Assembly (NCBI GenBank): GCA_946221035.1
Contig: CAMIME010000021.1
Coordinates: 1-37,099 of the forward strand
Length of the DNA stretch: 37,099 nucleotides
Origin: an uncultured Campylobacter sp.
GTDB lineage: Bacteria; Actinomycetota; Actinomycetes; Mycobacteriales; Mycobacteriaceae
Direction: 5' to 3'
Below, in pieces: positions 24,987 through 31,467 of this stretch. The translations under genes were made by a program, and so were the position numbers. Positions within the stretch are counted from its first letter, which is position 1; each line of letters opens with the position of its first letter. The notes beneath the pieces were generated by a model, which was given only the letters and a program-made list of their open reading frames with translations, did not search any database and was not told the origin of the DNA.

Positions 24987-25615
24987 TTGAAGCGCTCCGG
25001 CGTACGGCCGCTCAGCACAAGTGTCAGCGGTTCACCGAGCGATGCCGCGGCCACTGCCGAGGCGTCGGCTTGGCGCAACAACACTAGTACCGTGCCTTCT
25101 TCGCCGACGGTGACCACCTTCCCGCCCGCGGCGACGACGCGGGGGCCTTGACCCACGACGTCGACCGGGGCACCGTGGTGCAGCAGCGGGATGATGTCGG
25201 GCTCGGCCAACGGCACCGGCACCATGGAAAACGCCTCGCCTGGGGCGTCGTGCTGGGTGAGCACCCGCGCGAGGTCGGGGCCAACCAGCCGGGTCGAGGT
25301 GACCACTTCGCCCCGCGCGGCGGCGGCGCCGAGGAGGTGACCGACCGCGAGCGAGGTGTCCTCTAGCGCGCCGTCGGGGGCAGCGTGGGCGGGGATGCGG
25401 CGAAGTTCGACGTCGTCGTCCGTGAGGATGGTGCCGGGAGCGACGGGGCGGGTGAAGGTGACGAGGAGGGGGTCGGCCCGGGAGGCGTCGTAAAGCATGT
25501 GCCCGAGTGCTGCGGCGACGAGTGCTGCCGCGATGAGGCGGCGGAGGATGACGCCGCGGCGGTGGCCGGGCGTGCGCAGGGCGGTGAGTGTGCGTGTGAT
25601 GCGGGAGGTGTCCAT
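24974..25615 (-). CDS. SAF-domain membrane protein (CpaB/FlgA-like)
   Basis: A 213-aa protein with a basic cytoplasmic start, one membrane helix (about 25-43) and an extracytoplasmic SAF domain: PVAPGTILTDDDVELRRIP, then GHLLGAAAARGEVVTSTRLVG. A second half with a hydrophobic strand pattern (PVDVVGQGPRVVAAGGKVV) resembles the RcpC/CpaB region. SAF domains serve pilus assembly or sugar/sialic-type chemistry; no pilus genes are nearby, so the role is unknown. The end overlaps a convergent small gene by 13 bp. Downstream of the cyclo-ligase gene by 36 bp on the same strand. Confidence 0.85.
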   Translation of the reverse strand: MDTSRITRTLTALRTPGHRRGVILRRLIAAALVAAALGHMLYDASRADPLLVTFTRPVAPGTILTDDDVELRRIPAHAAPDGALEDTSLAVGHLLGAAAARGEVVTSTRLVGPDLARVLTQHDAPGEAFSMVPVPLAEPDIIPLLHHGAPVDVVGQGPRVVAAGGKVVTVGEEGTVLVLLRQADASAVAAASLGEPLTLVLSGRTPERFNYSP

Positions 25616-25651
25616 GCTTTCTTAGACGCACGCGCCCGTGTTGCGGTTCCG

Positions 25652-26233
25652 TCAGATGCGAAAGAATCCGCTCGGGGTGATGACGGCGTCAACCGGTTGG
25701 TCGTGTGCTTCGCGGGGAACCTGGTCTACCACTTCACTGTCGTAGACCACGGCGGCGACGGGGACGTCTAGACCCGCGAGGGCGCGGTCGTAGTAGCCCG
25801 CGCCCTTGCCCATACGCATGCCCCCGCGGTCAACGGCGAGGGCCGGGGCCACAACAAGGCCGCACGAGCGCAGCACGTTGGAGGTGAACCGGGCACCCGC
25901 CGGTTCGTCGATGCCTAGGGCGCCGCTGCGGGCCTCACCGGCAACGGCCCAGGCAAGCACGCCGCCAGGGAGCGAAATGGGTAAAAACACCTCGCGGGCG
26001 ACGGTGCCGATCCTGGCCGCGAAGTCCGCGGGGCCAGGTTCCGAGGGCAGCGGGTTGTACACCGCTACGTTGCGTCCCCCTGCCCCGAAAGCCTCGATGC
26101 AAGCGAGGGTGGATTCCACGATTGCGCGATCGAGGTGGAGTTTGCGCTCGGTTTCAGCAGCGAGTGCCCGGCGCCCGTCGGTGTGCCGTGTTCGCATGGC
26201 CTGCTTGAGCTCTGAGTGTGCGTCGTGGTGCAT
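25652..26233 (-). CDS. fthC: 5-formyltetrahydrofolate cyclo-ligase
   Basis: Converts 5-formyl-THF to 5,10-methenyl-THF using ATP, returning folate to the one-carbon pool. In the 193-aa protein the signatures are YNPLPSEP (folate site), LGIDEP, and RMGKGAGYYDRAL near 145 (phosphate-binding loop). The start is ATG 26233, preceded by GGAAGGG; the frame continues far upstream without biological sense. Divergent from galU, starts 81 bp apart, as in related genomes. Confidence 0.93.
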   Translation of the reverse strand: MHHDAHSELKQAMRTRHTDGRRALAAETERKLHLDRAIVESTLACIEAFGAGGRNVAVYNPLPSEPGPADFAARIGTVAREVFLPISLPGGVLAWAVAGEARSGALGIDEPAGARFTSNVLRSCGLVVAPALAVDRGGMRMGKGAGYYDRALAGLDVPVAAVVYDSEVVDQVPREAHDQPVDAVITPSGFFRI

Positions 26234-26300
26234 GGCATCCCTTCCGCCCGGCGCGTCTTTTGCGGCTCGGGTCCTAGACAAGGCGCAGGTTGTCGGCCTG

Positions 26301-26306
26301 TAGACT
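26301..26306 (+). promoter_or_regulatory. -10 element of galU, leaderless layout
   Basis: TAGACT ends 8 nt before the galU ATG with no ribosome binding site between. Confidence 0.45.
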
Positions 26307-26314
26307 GTGCGGTT

Positions 26315-27295
26315 ATGCGGAATTCTAGTGAACAGCCTTCTGGTGCAGGTGCCCCCGGTGTGAGGACCGTGGTGGTTCCGGCGGCGGGAATGGGAACCCG
26401 GTTCTTGCCGGCGACGAAGACGGTGCCGAAGGAGCTGCTGCCTGTGGTGGACACCCCAGGTATTGAGCTGATTGCGGAGGAAGCTGCGGCCATGGGCGCC
26501 CAGCGCCTCGCGGTGGTGGTGGCTCCGAACAAAGAGGAGATCATGCGCCACTTCGGGGAGTTCACGCAGCTGCGCGACCGCCTGCTTCAGCGAGGCAAGG
26601 ACGATCAGGCGCAGAAGGTGGGCCGTGCCGCGGAGCTCATTGAGGCTGTGGCGGTCACCCAGGACGCACCGCTCGGGTTGGGCCACGCCGTGGGGTGCGC
26701 GGAGGCTGCACTGGGGGAGGACGAGGACGTGGTGGCGGTCATGCTGCCGGACGACCTGGTGCTGCCGATGGGTGTGATGGAGAAGATGGTGCGCGTGCGC
26801 GAGGAGCTGGGGGGCTCGGTGTTGTGCGCGTTCAACGTCTCGCGCGAAGAGGTGTTCAATTACGGCGTGTTCGACGTGGAGGACATCGCTGATGGTGCGG
26901 CGTTTGACGGGTTTGCCGTGAAGCGTGTGCGCGGGATGGTGGAAAAGCCTGAGGTGGATCAGGCGCCGTCGACGTTGGTGGCCACGGGCCGTTACCTGCT
27001 TGATCGGGGGATTTTTGACGCGCTGCGCCGCATCGAGCCGGGTAAGGGTGGGGAACTGCAGCTGACGGACGCGATTGAGTTGATGATCTCTGAGGGTCAT
27101 CCTGTGCACGTGGTGGTGCACGAGGGTAAGCGACACGATTTGGGTAACCCGGGTGGCTACATTCCGGCGAACGTGGATTTCGGTTTGCGGGATGAGAAGT
27201 TCGGCCCGGCGCTGTACCCGGCGATCAAGAAGATCATCGCGGACTACGAAGCCGAACACCCCGACGTGGCGTCGAAGTTTAACGCGGGTGCGTAA
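26315..27295 (+). CDS. galU: UTP--glucose-1-phosphate uridylyltransferase
   Basis: Makes UDP-glucose for glycans and trehalose. The 326-aa protein has the nucleotide loop VVPAAGMGTRFLPATKTVPKEL (residues about 19-40), LGLGHAVGCAE near 123, the MLPDDLV metal site near 145, EKPEV (catalytic Lys) and the GNPGGYIPANVDF end. ATG 26315 is chosen because a 33-codon upstream extension lacks any conserved sequence. Followed after 13 bp by the MoeA-like gene. Confidence 0.95.
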   Translation: MRNSSEQPSGAGAPGVRTVVVPAAGMGTRFLPATKTVPKELLPVVDTPGIELIAEEAAAMGAQRLAVVVAPNKEEIMRHFGEFTQLRDRLLQRGKDDQAQKVGRAAELIEAVAVTQDAPLGLGHAVGCAEAALGEDEDVVAVMLPDDLVLPMGVMEKMVRVREELGGSVLCAFNVSREEVFNYGVFDVEDIADGAAFDGFAVKRVRGMVEKPEVDQAPSTLVATGRYLLDRGIFDALRRIEPGKGGELQLTDAIELMISEGHPVHVVVHEGKRHDLGNPGGYIPANVDFGLRDEKFGPALYPAIKKIIADYEAEHPDVASKFNAGA

Positions 27296-27308
27296 CTAGG
27301 GTTGACGC

Positions 27309-28580
27309 ATGCGCAGTGTTGAGGATCAGCTTGCAACCGTTATTGACGCCGCGGTATCACCTGAGCCGATCCGCGTGGCGTTAACGGATGCGCTTGGCCT
27401 CATGTGCGCTGAAGAGGTCGCGGCCACCCGTCCGGTTCCTGGATTCTCCCAGGCCGCGATCGACGGGTACGCCGTGCGCGCAGTTGACGTGGGCGGAAAC
27501 GGGGGGTTGACGGGCAGGGGCGCGCCGTCGGAAAGCGAACGCGCGCGCGGGGAGTCCCTGCCTGTCGTCGGCGAGGTGGCGGCCGGGTCCCAAAAGCCCC
27601 TGCGGCTGCAGCCGCGGCAGGCCGTCCGGGTAGCCACGGGCGCGCCGCTGCCGACGCTTGCCGACGCCGTCCTGCCCCTGGAATGGACCGACCGGGGGCG
27701 CAAGCGCATGACGCCGCAGCGCCCCGTGGCAACCGGGGATTTCGTGCGCGCGCCGGGAGATGACATTCAGCCCGGCGACATCGCGGTGCGACAAGGTGCC
27801 GTGCTCGGGCCTGCCCAGATCGGCCTCGCAGCTGCAGCCGGGCGCGAGAAGCTGCTTGTGTACCCGCGTCCGCGCGTTGCGGTGATGAGCTACGGCCTCG
27901 AGCTCGTGGACCTCGGGCGCGATCCAGGCCTGGGGCAGGTCTACGACATCGCCTCCTACGTCGTGGCGGCGGCGGCGAAGGAGGCGGGCGCGGACGTGAA
28001 CCGCGTCGGCATTATTAACGCCGAGCCGCGCAAGTTGCGCGAAACAATCACGAGCCAGGTGGCGCGCAGTGAATGTCTCGTCATCACCGGTGCGGTCGGC
28101 GGCTCGGGTGCGGCGGGGATCATCGACATCCTGCGCGAGCTCGGCGAGATTGACACCACCCGTGTGGCGATGCACCCGGGCTCGGTCCAGGGCTTCGGTG
28201 TCTTAGGGGAGGAGCGCATCCCCGTCTTCCTCCTGCCGGCAAACCCGGTGGCTGCGCTCGTGATCGCGGAAACGATTCTGCGCCCGCTCATTCGCCGCGC
28301 CCAGGGCAAAACGGCGCTGCACAGGCAGACGGTGGCCGCGCGGTCGCTGCGCGCCATCGATTCCATTCCGGGCCGCCGCGGCTACGTGCGCGGACGCCTC
28401 ATGCGCGACGCCGACACGCGGGAGTACCTGGTGGAAGCCCTGAGTGTGCTTGAGGCGGCCCCCACCCACCTCCTCGCGGGATTCGCGGAGGCCAACGCCA
28501 TCATCCACATCCCCGAGGACACCAACCATGTGCGCCCCGGCGACGTGGTTCAGGTCGAGTTCCTGCGCCAACGCAGCTAG
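27309..28580 (+). CDS. glp: Gephyrin-like MoeA homologue, probable divisome protein Glp
   Basis: A 423-aa protein with the full MoeA four-domain length. Molybdotransferase signatures are altered: the STGDEL site reads SYGLEL (194-199), GGxSxGxxD reads GAVGGSGAAG (261-270), the KPGKP loop reads HPGSV (289-293), and LPGNP reads LPANP (309-313). The N-terminal DGYAVR strand (52-57) is kept. Loss of these residues argues against molybdenum insertion. The context galU-this-rimJ-three-TM protein matches the C. glutamicum Glp/GlpR locus, where Glp links FtsZ to the membrane receptor GlpR. Annotation pipelines would probably call it moeA. The identification is inference from residues plus synteny; the family call is firm. 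Confidence 0.85.
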   Translation: MRSVEDQLATVIDAAVSPEPIRVALTDALGLMCAEEVAATRPVPGFSQAAIDGYAVRAVDVGGNGGLTGRGAPSESERARGESLPVVGEVAAGSQKPLRLQPRQAVRVATGAPLPTLADAVLPLEWTDRGRKRMTPQRPVATGDFVRAPGDDIQPGDIAVRQGAVLGPAQIGLAAAAGREKLLVYPRPRVAVMSYGLELVDLGRDPGLGQVYDIASYVVAAAAKEAGADVNRVGIINAEPRKLRETITSQVARSECLVITGAVGGSGAAGIIDILRELGEIDTTRVAMHPGSVQGFGVLGEERIPVFLLPANPVAALVIAETILRPLIRRAQGKTALHRQTVAARSLRAIDSIPGRRGYVRGRLMRDADTREYLVEALSVLEAAPTHLLAGFAEANAIIHIPEDTNHVRPGDVVQVEFLRQRS

Positions 28581-28596
28581 CCGGGGCAACCTGTCG

Positions 28597-29244
28597 ATGT
28601 TTGACATGTTCCGCCAGCCCACCCCAGGCTGGCCCGAAACCACCCGCCGCCTCACCCTGGCAAGTGGCGAACGTCTCGCGCTGCGGCCGCTTCACAAGTC
28701 CGACGGCGACGCCTGGTGCGGCACCCGCATCCTGGATGAGGCGTGGCTGAAACCCGTCGAACCCACCGTCTCCGGGACGTGGGAAACCGCCCACTCTTAC
28801 CCCGCGTGGCGCAACACCTGGCTCAACCTCAAACGCATGGCGGGGCAGGGCACCGTCGTGCCCATGGTCATCGACATCGAGGGGCATTTCGCCGGCCAGG
28901 TCACCTTGGGCAACATCCAGCACGGCATCGTTTCGGAATGCTGGATCGGGTACTGGGTGCATTCCCCCTTCATGGGGCGCGGGGTGGCCACCGCCGCCTG
29001 CGCTCTAGGTGTGGACCACGCGTTTGCCAGGGTGGGGATGCACCGCGTCACCGCCACCTACCTTCCCCACAACCCGGCATCGGGCCGCGTGTTGCACGCG
29101 AACGGATTCCGCGAGGAAGGATTCCTCCGCCGCAACCTGCACATCGACGGCGAGTGGCGCGACCACCACCTCGTCGCACTCAACATCGACGACTTCCCCG
29201 ACACCGCGGTCGATCGGCTCCGCCGCGCCGGGAAGGTGAGCTAG
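28597..29244 (+). CDS. rimJ: RimJ/RimL-type GNAT N-acetyltransferase
   Basis: A 215-aa acetyl-CoA-dependent acetyltransferase. Seen: the LALRPLHKSDGDAW opening, IGYWVHSPFMGRGVATAACALGVDHAF (acetyl-CoA loop, Arg/Gln-x-x-Gly-x-Gly/Ala type, near 130-155), and RVTATYLPHNPASGRVLHANGFREEG near 155-180. The enzyme would acetylate a protein N-terminus such as S5. The start is ATG 28597, 16 bp past the upstream gene. It lies between the gephyrin-like protein and its presumed receptor, as in mycobacteria and C. glutamicum. Confidence 0.88.
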   Translation: MFDMFRQPTPGWPETTRRLTLASGERLALRPLHKSDGDAWCGTRILDEAWLKPVEPTVSGTWETAHSYPAWRNTWLNLKRMAGQGTVVPMVIDIEGHFAGQVTLGNIQHGIVSECWIGYWVHSPFMGRGVATAACALGVDHAFARVGMHRVTATYLPHNPASGRVLHANGFREEGFLRRNLHIDGEWRDHHLVALNIDDFPDTAVDRLRRAGKVS

Positions 29245-29343
29245 AAACTTCGGGTTGGGTCGGCGCGCCGGGCCGTGGATGGGCGCACGCCCTTATAGCG
29301 TGGTGCGAGACGTAAACGAACTGCGGAAAGGTGGCACGCGCCG

Positions 29344-30414
29344 ATGGGCAGCCCGAGCCTGATGATTGTGTTGATCCTGGTGGTGTGGATCATCGTCCTC
29401 GCACCGCTGGTTGTGGGCAACAACAAGCCCATTCGACGCTCGGGCGAGGGCTACGACGAAACCCGCGTGCTGCACGAAGGTGGCTCGGCACCGATGGAAA
29501 CCCGCCGCCGCCCGAAGTTCACGGCCGCCGACATCCACCGCCACAACGATGCCGCGGACTACGAGCTGGTCGAGGCGATCGAGGACGAGGAGCCCGTGCT
29601 TATCGACGACTCCGTCCCCACCGCCCCGGCCACCCCCATCGACGGGGAGGTCATCGCACCACCGAAATCAGGAGGCTCCACCGCGTTGTCGGTCCTTCGC
29701 GCGAGGCAGGCACAGGAGGCAGACGCCGAGTCGGAAGAGCGCTACGAGCTCGAGGACTCTTACTACGACGCCGCCGACTACGGCATGGCATCTCCAGTCG
29801 CAGGGGAAGACGAGACCGACGCGGCACCGGAGACCGAGCCCGCGGAGTCCGCGGAGGCCACCGAGCCTGCAGAGCCTACCGAGGCACCAGAGCCTGCAGA
29901 GCCTACCGAGGCACCAGAGCCTGCTGGCGATGCCGATTTTGAATTCGCCGCCGCCCGCCGCGGCCGCGGTGGTTACGACCCGGAGCGGGAGCGCTCCACC
30001 ACGGCCACCCGCTACCAGCGCCGCCAGCGGACACTGCTCGGCCTCATCGCAGCGTTCATCTTGACGTTCGTCCTCGCCTTCGTCGCCGGCGGCTGGGTGT
30101 GGATCCTGCCGGCCATCACCGCCGGGCTGACCATCTGGTTCTTGGCGGCGCTGCGACGAGTCGTGGTGCAGGAGCGCGCGCTGCGCCAGCGCCGCCTGCG
30201 CCAGCTGCGCCGGGCTCGCCTGGGCGTGGCGTCGCAGGACCACGCCCACGATGTGTCGCGCCGTCGCGCAGGGGGCGTTGTGCTCGAGCTCGATGACGAG
30301 CACCCCGACTTTGACATCCTCCCGACCGCCCGCACACAAGACGACGTCGAGGGCCCCGAGCACCGCGGTTGGAGCCGCGACTGGGACGGCGGCTACGGCA
30401 AGCAGGCGAGCTAG
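29344..30414 (+). CDS. glpR: Three-TM membrane protein, probable Glp receptor GlpR
   Basis: A 356-aa protein: helix 1 at about 5-24, a long cytoplasmic disordered acidic segment (26-220) rich in Ala/Glu/Pro/Thr, two closely spaced helices (about 229-247 and 249-268), and an acidic Arg-containing tail. The layout fits GlpR, the membrane receptor that recruits Glp to the corynebacterial septum; mycobacterial Rv0996 is the positional equivalent. A 27-bp duplication lies in the acidic linker. A possible -10 TATAGC lies near 29295 and GGAAAGG about ten bases before the ATG. Assignment rests on synteny and topology. Confidence 0.82.
   Translation: MGSPSLMIVLILVVWIIVLAPLVVGNNKPIRRSGEGYDETRVLHEGGSAPMETRRRPKFTAADIHRHNDAADYELVEAIEDEEPVLIDDSVPTAPATPIDGEVIAPPKSGGSTALSVLRARQAQEADAESEERYELEDSYYDAADYGMASPVAGEDETDAAPETEPAESAEATEPAEPTEAPEPAEPTEAPEPAGDADFEFAAARRGRGGYDPERERSTTATRYQRRQRTLLGLIAAFILTFVLAFVAGGWVWILPAITAGLTIWFLAALRRVVVQERALRQRRLRQLRRARLGVASQDHAHDVSRRRAGGVVLELDDEHPDFDILPTARTQDDVEGPEHRGWSRDWDGGYGKQAS
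29863..29925 (+). repeat. 27-bp in-frame tandem duplication in the GlpR linker
   Basis: Two identical 27-bp units (29863-29889, 29890-29916) and a 9-bp start of a third encode Glu-Pro-Ala-Glu-Pro-Thr-Glu-Ala-Pro repeats. In frame, so length variation would keep the protein intact. Confidence 0.9.
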
Positions 30415-30479
30415 ATTCCCGCACCGAACTGGGGATTTAGCGTTCCCTGCTCCGAGGAGTAACGTTGCCTCCCAGCGAC

Positions 30480-30552
30480 GGGGCTATAGCTCAGTTGGTA
30501 GAGCGTCGCGTTCGCAATGCGAAGGTCAGGGGTTCGATTCCCCTTAGCTCCA
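30480..30552 (+). tRNA. tRNA-Ala (anticodon CGC)
   Basis: A 73-nt cloverleaf. Acceptor GGGGCTA/TAGCTCC contains G3-U70, the alanine identity pair. The D arm is TAGCTCAGTTGGTAGAGC, the anticodon loop TTCGCAA gives CGC, and the T arm is AGGGGTTCGATTCCCCT. Discriminator A; CCA is not encoded. It reads GCG codons. Confidence 0.95.
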
Positions 30553-30563
30553 CTCGAGGTTTA

Positions 30564-30603
30564 CCCCCTCACCCTGCGGTTTTTGTACCGGCGGGTGAGG
30601 GGG
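30564..30603. terminator. Bidirectional terminator between tRNA-Ala and csoR
   Basis: A perfect 11-bp stem, CCCCCTCACCC (30564-30574) / GGGTGAGGGGG (30593-30603), followed on plus by TTATTTC. The csoR stop abuts it on minus. Confidence 0.75.
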
Positions 30604-30897
30604 TTATTTCACGAGTCGGGCGATCGCCGCGGAGGCCTCGCTCAGCTTCGCTTCTGCCTCCTCGCCGCCTTCGCGGACGGCGGCGCTGACGCAGTGGCGC
30701 ATGTGGTCGTCGAGGAGTGCGAGGGCCACGTTTTCCAAAGCAGACTGCACGGCGCTGATCTGGGTGAGGATGTCGATGCAATACACGTCCTCTTCCACCA
30801 TCCGGTGGATGCCCCGTGTCTGGCCCTCGATTCGCTTGAGTCTGGCGAGATAGCGGGCCTTGTCGCTGATGTAGCCGTTCGAGTGGTGCGCATCCAT
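30604..30897 (-). CDS. csoR: CsoR-family copper-sensing repressor
   Basis: A 97-aa all-helical repressor. Copper ligands Cys40, His65 and Cys69 follow the CsoR C-x24-H-x3-C pattern; ARLKRIEGQTRGIHRMV (17-33) is the DNA-binding helix, with conserved Arg and Glu-Gly. Cu(I) binding would release it from GC-rich palindromes. A perfect 15-bp box stands 13 bp upstream of its own start and another before copB, so it likely controls itself, the decayed transporter and the copper pump. Confidence 0.92.
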   Translation of the reverse strand: MDAHHSNGYISDKARYLARLKRIEGQTRGIHRMVEEDVYCIDILTQISAVQSALENVALALLDDHMRHCVSAAVREGGEEAEAKLSEASAAIARLVK

Positions 30898-30909
30898 GAG
30901 GTAGAAGTT

Positions 30910-30924
30910 TACCCCCAGGGGGTA
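30910..30924. promoter_or_regulatory. CsoR operator between csoR and the decayed transporter
   Basis: TACCCCCAGGGGGTA, a perfect palindrome except the centre. It lies 13 bp from the csoR start (minus) and 20 bp from GTG 30944 (plus), and resembles known CsoR boxes. Confidence 0.85.
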
Positions 30925-30943
30925 TGTAGATAACGTGGCCGCG

Positions 30944-31463
30944 GTGAATACTCAACGCATCCGGCGCGCCGTACTTGTGGTTGCGCTAGGACACCGCGAT
31001 CAACCTGCTTGTGTTTTTCGCTGTCGCGTGGCCGCCGGAACGCCGCCGCAAGGTCGGTGGCGTCCTTGCTGCACTGATCCTCATCCCAGCGGTGGCGGCG
31101 GTAGTCACGGTGGTGGCCAAGATCCTCAACCCGGTACCGCCGTCGCCGGAGGGGCTCACCGGCGTGGCGGTGGGTGCCCTCGTAGTTAACGTCATCTGCG
31201 CGATGATCCTCCTCGGGCTGCGCGAGGAGGGTTCGTCGCTGGCCAAGGGTGCTTGGCTCGCGGCGCGCAATGACGCGCTGGCGAACATCCTCATCATCAT
31301 CGCGGGGTTGCTCACCTTCGTGTGGGCCACGGCGTGGTTCGACATAGTGGTCGGCGCGATCATCGCGATCATCAACCTCTCCGCCGCCAAGGAGGTGTGG
31401 GAGGAGTCCCGCGAGGAGCACGACTCCATCGAGGAAGCGTTCGCCGAAATGGACTGCGACTAG
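30944..31463 (+). pseudogene. Decayed CDF-like cation transporter
   Basis: Two pieces in different frames align with one protein family. From GTG 30944 the frame gives an N-terminus ending at VLVVAL. Then the frame changes near 30988, where a TAG sits in the second frame; the protein resumes as DTAINLLVFFAVAWPPERRRK and continues to 31463 through four hydrophobic segments, including ARNDALANILIIIAG and a final helix with AAKEVWEESREEHD. Compared with the actinobacterial cation-transporter family I recall, about 25 residues covering the first membrane pair and its metal-binding Asp are missing. It stands behind a CsoR box, so it was probably copper-regulated. A sequencing error alone would not explain the missing length. 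Confidence 0.72.
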
Positions 31464-31467
31464 GGTC

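Noticed and set aside
26234..27259. Upstream part of the minus-strand frame containing the cyclo-ligase
   Set aside because: Antisense to galU, rich in His/Arg as expected of a shadow, no family features.
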